Shown piece by piece: positions 21,548 through 29,945 of a stretch of DNA of 64,000 nt. How positions within the stretch are numbered: the first letter of the stretch is position 1; the number at the start of each line of letters is the position of its first letter. This DNA comes from an uncultured bacterium (GTDB lineage: Bacteria > Bacteroidota > Bacteroidia > Bacteroidales > Rikenellaceae): positions 62,001-126,000 of the forward strand of contig CAJMNH010000005.1 of the NCBI GenBank assembly GCA_905214725.1. Reading direction: 5' to 3'. The notes beneath the pieces were generated by a model. That model saw nothing but the letters and a program-made list of their open reading frames with translations. It had not been told where the DNA came from and did not search any database. A program made the translations under genes and the position numbers.

Positions 21548-22765
21548 CTATTTGGCCCACAGCTGCGCCAGATTCAGGATCACCTGCATGGCCTTGCGCA
21601 TCGTCGTAAGCGAGCAATACTCGAACTTGCCGTGAAAATTCATGCCGCCCGTGAAAAGGTTGGGACACGGAAGGCCCATGAACGAGAGCCGCGCGCCGTC
21701 CGTACCGCCGCGAATCGGGCGCACGAGCGGCTCCACGCCGGCCATGCGCATCGCTTCGAGCGCCTTGTCGATCAGCTGCGGATGCGGCTCGACCATCTTG
21801 CGCATGTTGAAATACTGATCCTTCAGCGTCAGCGTCAGCACCTCGTCGCCGTACTTCTTCTTCAACAGATCGACCGCGCTCCACAGAAAGACTTTCTTCC
21901 GTTCGAACTTCGCGGCGTCGTGGTCGCGGACGATGTAGCTGATCTCGGCCTGTTCGACCGTGCCGTTGAAGCCCACGCAGTGGTAAAACCCTTCGTAACC
22001 TTCGGTATGCTCGGGCCGCTCGCAGGCCGGCAGCAAAGCGTTCAACTCGCAGGCCACTTCGATGGCGTTGATCATCTTGTTCTTGGCGTAGCCCGGATGG
22101 ACGTTGCGGCCCTGCACGGCGATCTTGGCGCTGGCGGCGTTGAAGTTCTCATACTCCAGCTCGCCCTCCATGCCGCCGTCGACCGTATAGGCGAAATCGG
22201 CGCCGAAGGCCTCGACGTCGAAATAATCGACGCCGCGGCCCACCTCCTCGTCGGGGGTGAAGCCGATGCGGATTTTACCGTGTGCGATTTCGGGATGCGC
22301 CAAAAGATACTCGGCGGCGGTCATGATCTCGGCCACGCCCGCCTTGTCGTCGGCGCCCAGCAGCGTCGTGCCGTCGGTATGGATCAGCGTATGCCCCTTG
22401 AAGAATTCCAGTTCGGGAAAATCGGCAACGCGCATCGTCAGCTGGCCGTTGAGCACGATATCGCCGCCGTCGTACTCCTCGATCGCGCGGGGTCTGACAT
22501 CCTTGCCGCTCATATCGGGCGACGTGTCGATGTGCGAGATAAACCCGATGACGGGCGCCGACTCCAAGCCCGGCGTGGCGGGAATCGTACCCATCACGTA
22601 ACCGTGCTTGTCCATCGTCACCTCCGTCAGCCCCAACGCCTTCATCTCCTCCGCCAGATCGCGCAGCAGCACCAGCTGCTTGTCGGTCGAAGGGAAAGTC
22701 GTGCTCTCCTCCGACGACTGCGTGTCGTAGGAGACGTATTTCAGAAATCGGTCTTTGAGTTCCAT
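21548..22765 (-). CDS. pepT: Peptidase T (tripeptide aminopeptidase)
   Basis: 405 residues from the ATG at 22765 (MELKDRFLKYVSYDTQSSE); an upstream Met would add eight residues with no family support. This is an M20 metallopeptidase: metal and catalytic segments GFISHIDTSPD, GADDKAGVAEIM, FTPDEEVGRG and late GGTDGARLSFMGLPCPN. PepT removes the N-terminal residue of tripeptides in the cytoplasm and needs zinc. Length and motifs fit the family throughout. It ends nine bases before nadE. Confidence 0.96.
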   Translation of the reverse strand: MELKDRFLKYVSYDTQSSEESTTFPSTDKQLVLLRDLAEEMKALGLTEVTMDKHGYVMGTIPATPGLESAPVIGFISHIDTSPDMSGKDVRPRAIEEYDGGDIVLNGQLTMRVADFPELEFFKGHTLIHTDGTTLLGADDKAGVAEIMTAAEYLLAHPEIAHGKIRIGFTPDEEVGRGVDYFDVEAFGADFAYTVDGGMEGELEYENFNAASAKIAVQGRNVHPGYAKNKMINAIEVACELNALLPACERPEHTEGYEGFYHCVGFNGTVEQAEISYIVRDHDAAKFERKKVFLWSAVDLLKKKYGDEVLTLTLKDQYFNMRKMVEPHPQLIDKALEAMRMAGVEPLVRPIRGGTDGARLSFMGLPCPNLFTGGMNFHGKFEYCSLTTMRKAMQVILNLAQLWAK

Positions 22766-22819
22766 ATTTTCATGTTTTAATAAATACAATTCTAATTTTA
22801 CAATAAAAACTCCGAAACA

Positions 22820-23728
22820 TCAAATAATATTCAACTTTTTTAATTGCTGAATAAAATATTGCGTATATACATCCGCTCCATGAGCATTCAAATGATTGAC
22901 ATCCTTAAAATAGACTTCATTTTTCATGAATTCTCCCAGACCGGAATTATCGAGAAAAAGAATATTGCGTTCTTCGCAAATCTTTTGAATCGGTGACGGA
23001 TAAATATACTCAATATATTTCGGAGAGATAACAACAATAAGTTTGCAGCCCTTGTTCCGAATAATCTCAACGGTTCGGTCGAATATTTCTAGGGTCTTCG
23101 GATCAATTTCATATCGGGTAGAATCTATACTGTACTGCAACGGATGATGGTACCGATCATCCAACGGAGCATAACCTTGCATTTTATCCTGTTCGCTGAA
23201 AAAAGCGTTGAGGATTCGCAACGGATATCCATTATATCGATACATTGCAGACAGACACTTATATCGTTCAGATTTACCACAGACATCCATAATAACTTCC
23301 CGGCAATAAGGATCGGAATTAAAATAGGGTTTGAGTTTGATTACGCGATCATCCTCAGAAACACGCATCCCCTCATAATGCATTTCCAGCACGATAAGGC
23401 GAGGAAAGGGTTCTCGACGACAAATTGCGTTGACAGCGCAACTGATATAGGGAAGCGTTTGTCCGTCCATTCCAGCATTATACGTCGATATACCCAGACT
23501 ATCTTCTATTAATACGGAATTATAATGATGATCTGCCCGAGACGACCCGACGATGATGCACTCAGCGGTCGCTCGCGTCAAAATCTGATTCAATTTTGCA
23601 CATTCCGATTGATTCGCCGGAAGGCGTTGCAGTGCCATATTACAAACTTTTCCGACGACCACATCAATCAGGAAGACTCCGCAAACGATGAAACAGACAC
23701 TAAGCAGTATTTTCTTTCTCCCTCCCAT
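22820..23728 (-). CDS. SGNH-like membrane-anchored protein paired with an MBOAT acyltransferase
   Basis: 302 residues with one N-terminal transmembrane anchor (ILLSVCFIVCGVFLIDVVVG). It carries SGNH-hydrolase-type motifs: block I near residue 61 (IIVGSSRADHHYN) and a C-terminal KDVNHLNAHGADVYT holding the Asp-x-x-His pair. Such proteins (AlgJ/AlgX, DltD-like) sit next to MBOAT proteins and finish acyl transfer to extracellular polymers. The gene follows the MBOAT gene by six bases on the same strand. Its DNA is AT-rich compared with neighbours. The acceptor polymer is unknown. Confidence 0.8.
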   Translation of the reverse strand: MGGRKKILLSVCFIVCGVFLIDVVVGKVCNMALQRLPANQSECAKLNQILTRATAECIIVGSSRADHHYNSVLIEDSLGISTYNAGMDGQTLPYISCAVNAICRREPFPRLIVLEMHYEGMRVSEDDRVIKLKPYFNSDPYCREVIMDVCGKSERYKCLSAMYRYNGYPLRILNAFFSEQDKMQGYAPLDDRYHHPLQYSIDSTRYEIDPKTLEIFDRTVEIIRNKGCKLIVVISPKYIEYIYPSPIQKICEERNILFLDNSGLGEFMKNEVYFKDVNHLNAHGADVYTQYFIQQLKKLNII

Positions 23729-23734
23729 AACAAA

Positions 23735-25147
23735 TCAAAATTGGAAATAAATAAACTGCCCGCTGTCCAAAACCCCGAACAAAAGGATATAAGAGATTAG
23801 CAGAACCATGCTCAAATTACTTATGATTAAACGTTTGGACGACAACAGGTCGAAACCTATTTCATATTCGTCAGCAACATCCTTTGCGATCAAGAGCAGT
23901 AACGAGAGGCAACCTAAAATAAGACTTTCCTTCTCTACGAACAACGATCCTCTGGAAGTGAAAATTTTCGAAATAATTCCCCATCCGGTCTTTATATCCG
24001 GGGAACGGAAAAATATCCACGCAAAATTTACCAACATAAACGTGAAAAAGATCTTGACAAATGAAGGAACCCCCCCCCGAATAAACTGCAACTTTGTCCG
24101 ACGTCGCCAAAGTGTTTCGATAACCTGCAACAGACCATGCATTCCGCCCCATAAAATGAACGTCCAGTTCGCCCCATGCCATAATCCGCTTACAAGAAAC
24201 GTTAACATCAAATTACCCATATGGCGGGATTTAGAGACACGATTACCACCCAACGGAATATAAACATAATCCCTAAACCATGTGGAAAGAGAGATATGCC
24301 ACCGGCTCCAGAATTCCTTGACGTTTTTTGCAAAATAGGGCCTGCGAAAATTTTCCATCAAACGGATACCCATCATCCGAGCCGCACCGATTGCTATCAA
24401 TGAATAACCTGCAAAATCACAATAAATCTGAACTGTATAAAACACGGATGCAAGCAACAACGTCGATCCGTTATGTTGCGGCAAATTCCCATATACGGCA
24501 TCGACATAACTCGCCAACCGGTCAGCGATACATAGTTTCATAAAATAGCCCCACATCATCTGTTTTAAACCTTCCATGATATTCTCGCGAATATCTGGCG
24601 AAGGGTTACGAAGCTGCGAAATAAGGGAATTCGCTCGGCCAATCGGACCGGCGGTTACTTGCGGAAAAAACGAGACAAATAAAGCGTATAGCCCCAAATT
24701 TCGCTCTGCGGGAATCGTTCTACGATATACATCGACGACATACCCCACCGCCATAAAAGTGTAAAACGAAATTCCAATCGGCAACAACAATTTAATCTCT
24801 GGAAACGGCCAACGTAGACCGACTCGATCCAGCAAATCAAATACGGCTCCATTTACAAAGTTGTAATACTTGTAAAACACGAGAATCGAGATCGGAATCA
24901 CACAACTGGCGATAAAAATAGATTTTCGCCGTACCGGTTTTTCCTCTGTCTTTTCGATAAGACGGGCTCCCGCGTATGTAACAACAGTCGTTGCAAACAA
25001 GAGCACAGCATAGATCGGCTGCCAGTTAATATAGAATAAATAGCTGACAACCAGCAGATATTGCCATTTATATCTCTGAGGAATCAGATAATAGAGAATA
25101 CAGACCGCCGGAAAAAACAGTAAGAAATGGAACGACGTAAAATTCAT
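23735..25147 (-). CDS. MBOAT family O-acyltransferase (AlgI/DltB-like)
   Basis: 470 residues with 10 or more transmembrane segments. Family landmarks are LLPIGISFYTF, FFPQVTAGPI, YCDFAGYSLIAIGAARMMG, FWSRWHISLSTWFRDYVYIPLGGN and the catalytic histidine segment LVSGLWHGANWTF. It would move acyl groups from a cytoplasmic donor across the inner membrane to a periplasmic partner, here the SGNH protein encoded immediately downstream. Codons 357-360 contain a run of nine G on the coding strand; a frameshift there would remove the last 110 residues. The DNA is clearly AT-richer than the surrounding genes, suggesting transfer. Confidence 0.92.
   Translation of the reverse strand: MNFTSFHFLLFFPAVCILYYLIPQRYKWQYLLVVSYLFYINWQPIYAVLLFATTVVTYAGARLIEKTEEKPVRRKSIFIASCVIPISILVFYKYYNFVNGAVFDLLDRVGLRWPFPEIKLLLPIGISFYTFMAVGYVVDVYRRTIPAERNLGLYALFVSFFPQVTAGPIGRANSLISQLRNPSPDIRENIMEGLKQMMWGYFMKLCIADRLASYVDAVYGNLPQHNGSTLLLASVFYTVQIYCDFAGYSLIAIGAARMMGIRLMENFRRPYFAKNVKEFWSRWHISLSTWFRDYVYIPLGGNRVSKSRHMGNLMLTFLVSGLWHGANWTFILWGGMHGLLQVIETLWRRRTKLQFIRGGVPSFVKIFFTFMLVNFAWIFFRSPDIKTGWGIISKIFTSRGSLFVEKESLILGCLSLLLLIAKDVADEYEIGFDLLSSKRLIISNLSMVLLISYILLFGVLDSGQFIYFQF
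24070..24078 (-). repeat. Homopolymeric G9 tract (C9 on plus) in the MBOAT gene
   Basis: Nine G on the coding strand encode Arg-Gly-Gly-Val at residues 357-360. It stands out in an otherwise AT-rich gene. Confidence 0.8.
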
Positions 25148-25223
25148 TTTATATCTTATTCTGAATATTCCGACAATTCTACATTTCTCTATCGGAAATC
25201 TTCAAATCAAAGTTGGGTTCTAT

Positions 25224-27161
25224 CTATTCTACCTTGGCGCGCATCGTATGCCATGCCATATAGCCGATCAGCACGACGTACATCGCCAGTCCCAGCCATT
25301 CGGCGCCGTTCGACGCGGCCCAGTCGCCCAAATACCAGTCGGCGCCCGCGAATTTCAGCACGGCCGAAATGACGCCCATCAGCGCACCGCCGGCGATGAA
25401 GCCCGACGCAATGAGCGTACCGCGATCGAGCCGCGCCTTGTTCACGGCGGCGTCCTTCGAACGGGTCGAGACGTACCATGCCACCAGACCGCCCACCACC
25501 AGCGGAGCGTTCAGCTCCATGGGGATGAACATACCCAGCGAGAAGGCCAGCGCCGGCACGCCGATCGAGGTGAGCACCAGCGCCAGCACAGCGCCGATGA
25601 AGTAGAGCACCCACGGGGTCGTACCGCCCTCCATCAACGGCTGGATCACGGCCGCCATCGCATTGGCCTGCGGCGCCACGAGCGCCCCTTCGCCCACGAA
25701 ACCGTAGGTACGGTTCAGGACGATCATAACGCCCGCCACCGTCGCCGCCGAAACGGCCGTACCGAGGAATTTCCACGCCTCCTGCTTCGCCGGCGTCGTT
25801 CCGATCCAATAACCGATTTTCAGGTCGGTGATGAAGCCTCCGGCCATCGACAGCGCCGTGCAGACCACGCCTCCGATGACGAGCGCGGCGGTCATGCCGC
25901 TCTTGCCGCTCAACCCGATCGACACGAGCACCAGCGACGATAGGATCAGCGTCATGAGCGTCATGCCCGACACGGGATTCGTTCCCACAATGGCAATGGC
26001 GTTGGCTGCCACGGTCGTAAAGAGGAAGGCGATCACGAAGACGATCGCAAGCGCCACGACCGTCTGCAACCAGTTGCCCAGCACGCCGAACTGAAAGAAG
26101 ACGAGCAGCGCCGCCAGCGTGGCGATCACTACCGTAAGGATCAGACGCATCGTCAGGTCGCGCTGCGTACGCTCGACCCGCTCTTCGGCGGTCTTCTTTC
26201 CGCCCAGTTCCTTGACGGCCAGCCCCAGCGCCTGCCGGATAATGCCCGCCTGCCGCACGATGCCGATCAAGCCGGCCATCGCGATACCGCCGATACCGAT
26301 CGGCCGGCCGAAATCCTTGAACAACTGCTCAGGGGAGACCGCCGCCGCATCGGGCAGCACCGATCCCACGAGCGGGACGACCAGAAACCACACCAGACAC
26401 GATCCCGCCGTGATGATCGTGGCATACTTCAGACCGATGATATACCCCAGTCCCAGCACCGCAGCGCCGGTGTTGAGTCCGAAAACCACCTTGAACTTGT
26501 CGGCGCACATCGCCCCGAAGTCGCAGATGCGCGTCGAAACCGACTCGGTCCATGCGCCGAAGGTCGAGACCAGAAAGTCGTAGGCGCCGCCCACGATTCC
26601 CGCCACGGCGAGCAGTTTGGCCTGTGCGCCGCCCTTCTCGCCCGAAACGAGCACTTCGGTGGTGGCCGTCGCCTCGGGGAAGGGATACTTGCCGTGCATC
26701 TCCTTGACGAAATACTTGCGGAACGGAATCAGCAGCGCGATTCCCAGCAGGCCGCCGAAGAGCGACGAGAGAAAAATCTGGTAAAACGCCGCATCGAGCC
26801 CCAGAATGTAGAGCGCCGGCAGCGTGAAGATCGCACCTGCGACGATCACCCCTGACGAGGCTCCGATCGACTGGATAATGACGTTCTGTCCCAGCATGTT
26901 GCGCTTTCCCAACACACTGCCCATGCCCACGGCGATAATGGCGATCGGAATGGCCGCTTCGAAGACCTGGCCGATTTTGAGGCCGAGATAGGCCGCCGCG
27001 GCCGAAAAGACGATCGCCATCACGATGCCCATCGCGACCGAATAGGGCGTCACCTCGGCGGGCGTGGCCGAAGCGGGCAGCATCGGCTTGTATTCCTCAC
27101 CCGGCGCCAACTCTCGGTAAGCGTTCTCCGGCAACGAGGTCAATTGTTTCTCCTGTTCCAT
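25224..27161 (-). CDS. OPT family oligopeptide transporter
   Basis: 645 residues from the ATG at 27161 (MEQEKQLTSLPENAYREL); the longer frame starts upstream of the predicted transcript leader. About 16 transmembrane segments are visible. OPT landmarks include AAYLGLKIGQVFEAAIPIAI near the N-terminus, MHGKYPFPEATATTEVL and VGTNPVSGMTLMTLI. OPT proteins take up small peptides or metal chelates with protons; bacterial members of this type are usually assigned peptide uptake. It has its own promoter box (27195-27202), and nearby pepT would fit peptide use, though they are separated by the acyltransferase pair. Confidence 0.93.
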   Translation of the reverse strand: MEQEKQLTSLPENAYRELAPGEEYKPMLPASATPAEVTPYSVAMGIVMAIVFSAAAAYLGLKIGQVFEAAIPIAIIAVGMGSVLGKRNMLGQNVIIQSIGASSGVIVAGAIFTLPALYILGLDAAFYQIFLSSLFGGLLGIALLIPFRKYFVKEMHGKYPFPEATATTEVLVSGEKGGAQAKLLAVAGIVGGAYDFLVSTFGAWTESVSTRICDFGAMCADKFKVVFGLNTGAAVLGLGYIIGLKYATIITAGSCLVWFLVVPLVGSVLPDAAAVSPEQLFKDFGRPIGIGGIAMAGLIGIVRQAGIIRQALGLAVKELGGKKTAEERVERTQRDLTMRLILTVVIATLAALLVFFQFGVLGNWLQTVVALAIVFVIAFLFTTVAANAIAIVGTNPVSGMTLMTLILSSLVLVSIGLSGKSGMTAALVIGGVVCTALSMAGGFITDLKIGYWIGTTPAKQEAWKFLGTAVSAATVAGVMIVLNRTYGFVGEGALVAPQANAMAAVIQPLMEGGTTPWVLYFIGAVLALVLTSIGVPALAFSLGMFIPMELNAPLVVGGLVAWYVSTRSKDAAVNKARLDRGTLIASGFIAGGALMGVISAVLKFAGADWYLGDWAASNGAEWLGLAMYVVLIGYMAWHTMRAKVE

Positions 27162-27194
27162 ATCGTTATTAAGTTTGAATTCGCGTCTGATTGA

Positions 27195-27202
27195 CAAAGT
27201 TA
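27195..27202 (-). promoter_or_regulatory. -7 box of the OPT transporter gene
   Basis: TAACTTTG on the minus strand, about 33 bases before the ATG at 27161, preceded by an A/T-rich spacer but only a weak -33 box. It supports the downstream start. Confidence 0.55.
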
Positions 27203-27466
27203 TGAATTTTTTCGAAAAACAGCTCTTTCGCACCGCTTAATTCGGCTTTTGCAGCAATCCCGAACAATCGGATCGCCCTCAGCTGCCGAAACGGGGAAGA
27301 CGACATCCCCGCCGTCGAAAGGCCGGCGACGCGCTAAAACGTTTCAATAGGAATCAGACTCGGCAGGAAGCCGTCAGCCGCTAAAACCGAAACGAAACGG
27401 AATGAATCGCGAAGTCTGCCGACGTCCTTAAAGAGAGCGGGAGAAGCAATATTTCGCAAAGAAACG

Positions 27467-27496
27467 TTTTAAACAACGATTTTTTTAATACCTTTG
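27467..27496 (+). promoter_or_regulatory. Promoter of the FAD oxidoreductase gene
   Basis: TTTT at 27467-27470, 18 bases, TACCTTTG at 27489-27496, 30 bases ahead of the ATG at 27526. Confidence 0.65.
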
Positions 27497-27525
27497 GCTT
27501 ACGAAACCAACCAGATTTATCGCCA

Positions 27526-28827
27526 ATGAAAACCGTTCATAGCCAACAGCGACTCGACATACGCGCCGACTACGACGTGATCGTCGCCGGCGCCGGTCCG
27601 GCCGGAATCTGCGCGGCGGTCGCCGCCGCCCGCGAAGGGGCCAGAGTCGCGCTCGTCGAGCGTTACGGCGTCGTCGGAGGAAACCTCACGGCCGGTTACG
27701 TCGGCCCCATTCTCGGCATGGTGGGACGCGGCACGATGCGCGACGAGATCGTCCGCCTGCTCGGCGTTCCCGACAACGACATGATCGGCCTTACGGGCAA
27801 AGCCCACGACTTCGAAGAGGCCAAGCGGACGCTGGCCGAATTCGTCGCGCAGGAAAACATCGACGTCTATCTCCAAAGCGCGGTCTACGACGTCATAAAG
27901 GAGAACGATGCCGTGCAAGGCCTGATTTTGGCCACCAACCAAGGCCCGTTCGCGCTGACGGCGCGCATCACGGTCGATGCTACGGGCGACGCCGTCGTGT
28001 CGTATCTGGCGGGCGCCGAGATCGAGAAGGGGCGCGACGACGGACTGATGCAGCCCGTGACGCTGGAATTCACCGTCGACGGCGTCGACGAATCGCGCGG
28101 CGTGATCTGCATCGGCGATGTCGACGAAGTGGAGCTGAACGGCGAACGGTTCCTCGACTTCTGCCGCCGCTGCGCCGATGCGGGCAAACTCCCGCAGACG
28201 TTGGCGGCGGTGCGGCTGCATCCCACCACGCACGCAGGACAACGGCAGGTCAACACCACGCAGGTCAACGGCGTCGACAGCACCCGCGTCGATCACCTCT
28301 TCCGCGCCGAAGTCGAATTGCGGCGGCAGATGAAGCTGCTGGTCGACTTTTTCCGCGCCGAGCTGCCCGGATACGAACAGTGCCGCTGCATCGCCAGCGG
28401 AACGACCGTGGGCGTGCGCGAAAGCCGGCGCGTAATGGGCGACTACATGATTACGGCCGAAGAGCTGGCCGAAGGCAAACGCTTCGACGACGCGGTGGTG
28501 CACCGCGCCGAGTTCATCGTCGACATCCACAATCCGGCGGGCGCCGGTCAGGCCGAAGAGCGGATCCAATACTGCAAACCCTACGACCTGCCCTACCGCT
28601 GTTTCATCCCGCGCGGCATCGAAAATCTCTATACGGCGGGACGCTGCATCTCGGGCACGCACCGCGCGCACGCCTCCTACCGCGTCATGTCGATCTGCAT
28701 GGCCATGGGCGAAGCCGTCGGGATCGCGGCGGCGCTCTGCGCCCGCAAGGGTTGCTCGCCCCGAAAACTCAACGTCGGGGAACTGCAACGGACGATGACC
28801 GGCAAGGGCATCGAACTGTTCGATTGA
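27526..28827 (+). CDS. FAD-dependent oxidoreductase
   Basis: 433 residues. The N-terminal dinucleotide-binding motif DVIVAGAGPAGICAAVAAARE (split here as DVIVAGAGPAGIC and AAVAAARE, from residue 17) is followed by VALVERYGVVGGNLTAGYVG, typical of the FAD_oxidored group. A second FAD contact is ITVDATGDAVVSYLAG, and a C-terminal one is ENLYTAGRCISGTHRAHASYRVM. Substrate is not identifiable; relatives are often near carbohydrate genes. There is no signal peptide, so it is cytoplasmic. Single-gene transcript. Confidence 0.9.
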   Translation: MKTVHSQQRLDIRADYDVIVAGAGPAGICAAVAAAREGARVALVERYGVVGGNLTAGYVGPILGMVGRGTMRDEIVRLLGVPDNDMIGLTGKAHDFEEAKRTLAEFVAQENIDVYLQSAVYDVIKENDAVQGLILATNQGPFALTARITVDATGDAVVSYLAGAEIEKGRDDGLMQPVTLEFTVDGVDESRGVICIGDVDEVELNGERFLDFCRRCADAGKLPQTLAAVRLHPTTHAGQRQVNTTQVNGVDSTRVDHLFRAEVELRRQMKLLVDFFRAELPGYEQCRCIASGTTVGVRESRRVMGDYMITAEELAEGKRFDDAVVHRAEFIVDIHNPAGAGQAEERIQYCKPYDLPYRCFIPRGIENLYTAGRCISGTHRAHASYRVMSICMAMGEAVGIAAALCARKGCSPRKLNVGELQRTMTGKGIELFD

Positions 28828-28878
28828 GAAGCCCCTGCGGAAGGGCGGACGCTCCGAAAACGGATGACGGCGACCAAA

Positions 28879-28910
28879 CGCGGGTGCTCGGCAAAAGCCG
28901 CACACCCGCG
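28879..28910. terminator. Hairpin between convergent oxidoreductase and EEP genes
   Basis: An outer 8-bp stem (cgcgggtg/cacccgcg) and inner 4-bp stem (cggc/gccg) with loop aaaa, interrupted by a 2-base internal loop. It sits between the convergent stops at 28827 and 28929. T runs are weak. Confidence 0.5.
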
Positions 28911-28928
28911 AAAACTTCCGGCCGCCCC

Positions 28929-29822
28929 TTACTGGACGCGGAATATCGCTTCGACGGGATAGTGATCCGAAATATAAATCACGCCGTAGTTCTTGCGCAG
29001 AACATTGAATCCGGTCGGCGTCGCCTTCTTATAGAAGATGTGATCGATAACCGTGCTCTTCGCACCCCATGCATTGTAGGTTCCGCCGGTATCCGCCGCA
29101 GGTGCATGGGTGCGGACATCCGTCAGTACGGATCGCAGCGGATCGAAAATGATGCTCGACGTCGATGAATTGAAATCGGCCGTCAGAAAGGCTGTCGCTC
29201 CCGCCTTGTTCAATTCGGAGAGTTTTTCAACGATCAGCCGGATCGACTGCTCGCGCGCCCGCTGCCCCTTGTTGTCGAGGTGCGTATTCATGTAGAAAAA
29301 CTCCGTGCCGGTCGCCTTCAACCTAAAACGGCACCACGTAGCCGTACGGCGGTAATCGGCATCCCAGCCATAAGAGACCTTGTCGGGCGTCTCCGACAGC
29401 CAGAACGTTCCCTTGTCGAGCAGCTCCACGTCGGCGGTGCGCCAGAAGATCGCCATGCACTCCTCGGCGGCGTAGCTATCGGTCGCGAGCGGGATCTTAC
29501 CCGTATCGCGGCCCAAGCCGTACCACGCATAGTCGGGGCAATTTTTCGTCAGATAGGTGATTTCGTGAGGCTGCCCCTCCTGAATGCCCATCACCGTGGG
29601 GCGCTCCTCATTGACCATTCGGGCGACGGCTTCACGGCGTTTGTCCCAGCCGTGTTCGTCGCGGCTGTCCACGCTGATGTTGAACGAGGTGACCTTCACC
29701 ACAGCGACGGCCGGCTTGGGCGAAGGATCGGGACCGAAGGATTCGTCGACGGTCGCACCGCCCGAAGAGCAGGCGGCGGTAACAACGACCGACATCGCAT
29801 AAAAAACGGATTTCAGAAACAT
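28929..29822 (-). CDS. Endonuclease/exonuclease/phosphatase-family lipoprotein
   Basis: 297 residues with lipobox TAAC near residue 18. The EEP fold motifs are in order: VTSFNISV, VMGIQEGQPHEI (metal Glu), FFYMNTHLDNKG (His), FLTADFNSST (Asp-Asn), STVIDHIFYK and YISDHYPVEAIF (catalytic His near the end). Family members cleave phosphodiester or phosphomonoester bonds of nucleic acids, phosphoinositides or sphingomyelin; an exported lipoprotein form suggests a periplasmic or surface phosphodiesterase. Substrate unknown. Single-gene unit. Confidence 0.9.
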   Translation of the reverse strand: MFLKSVFYAMSVVVTAACSSGGATVDESFGPDPSPKPAVAVVKVTSFNISVDSRDEHGWDKRREAVARMVNEERPTVMGIQEGQPHEITYLTKNCPDYAWYGLGRDTGKIPLATDSYAAEECMAIFWRTADVELLDKGTFWLSETPDKVSYGWDADYRRTATWCRFRLKATGTEFFYMNTHLDNKGQRAREQSIRLIVEKLSELNKAGATAFLTADFNSSTSSIIFDPLRSVLTDVRTHAPAADTGGTYNAWGAKSTVIDHIFYKKATPTGFNVLRKNYGVIYISDHYPVEAIFRVQ

Positions 29823-29870
29823 GGATTCTCGGGTTTAGCGGTTTCCTATAATAATACGGCTCAAAATGGA

Positions 29871-29902
29871 AAGTTGCTAACCGAATAATCAGTTAGCAAC
29901 TT
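29871..29902 (-). terminator. Terminator after murF
   Basis: An 11-bp perfect stem, aagttgctaac with gttagcaactt, and a 10-base loop. On the minus strand it lies 44 bases past the murF stop and is followed by ttccatttt. Confidence 0.65.
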
Positions 29903-29945
29903 CAACCCGGAAACCGACGAAACGGCCGGCTTTGTCAACGAAAAT

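Larger units (their letters stand above)
27162..27525. other. Divergent intergenic region, OPT transporter / FAD oxidoreductase
   Basis: It contains the minus-strand TAACTTTG box (27195-27202) for the OPT gene and the plus-strand promoter at 27467-27496. I see no gene, strong hairpin or known riboswitch core between them. Confidence 0.6.
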
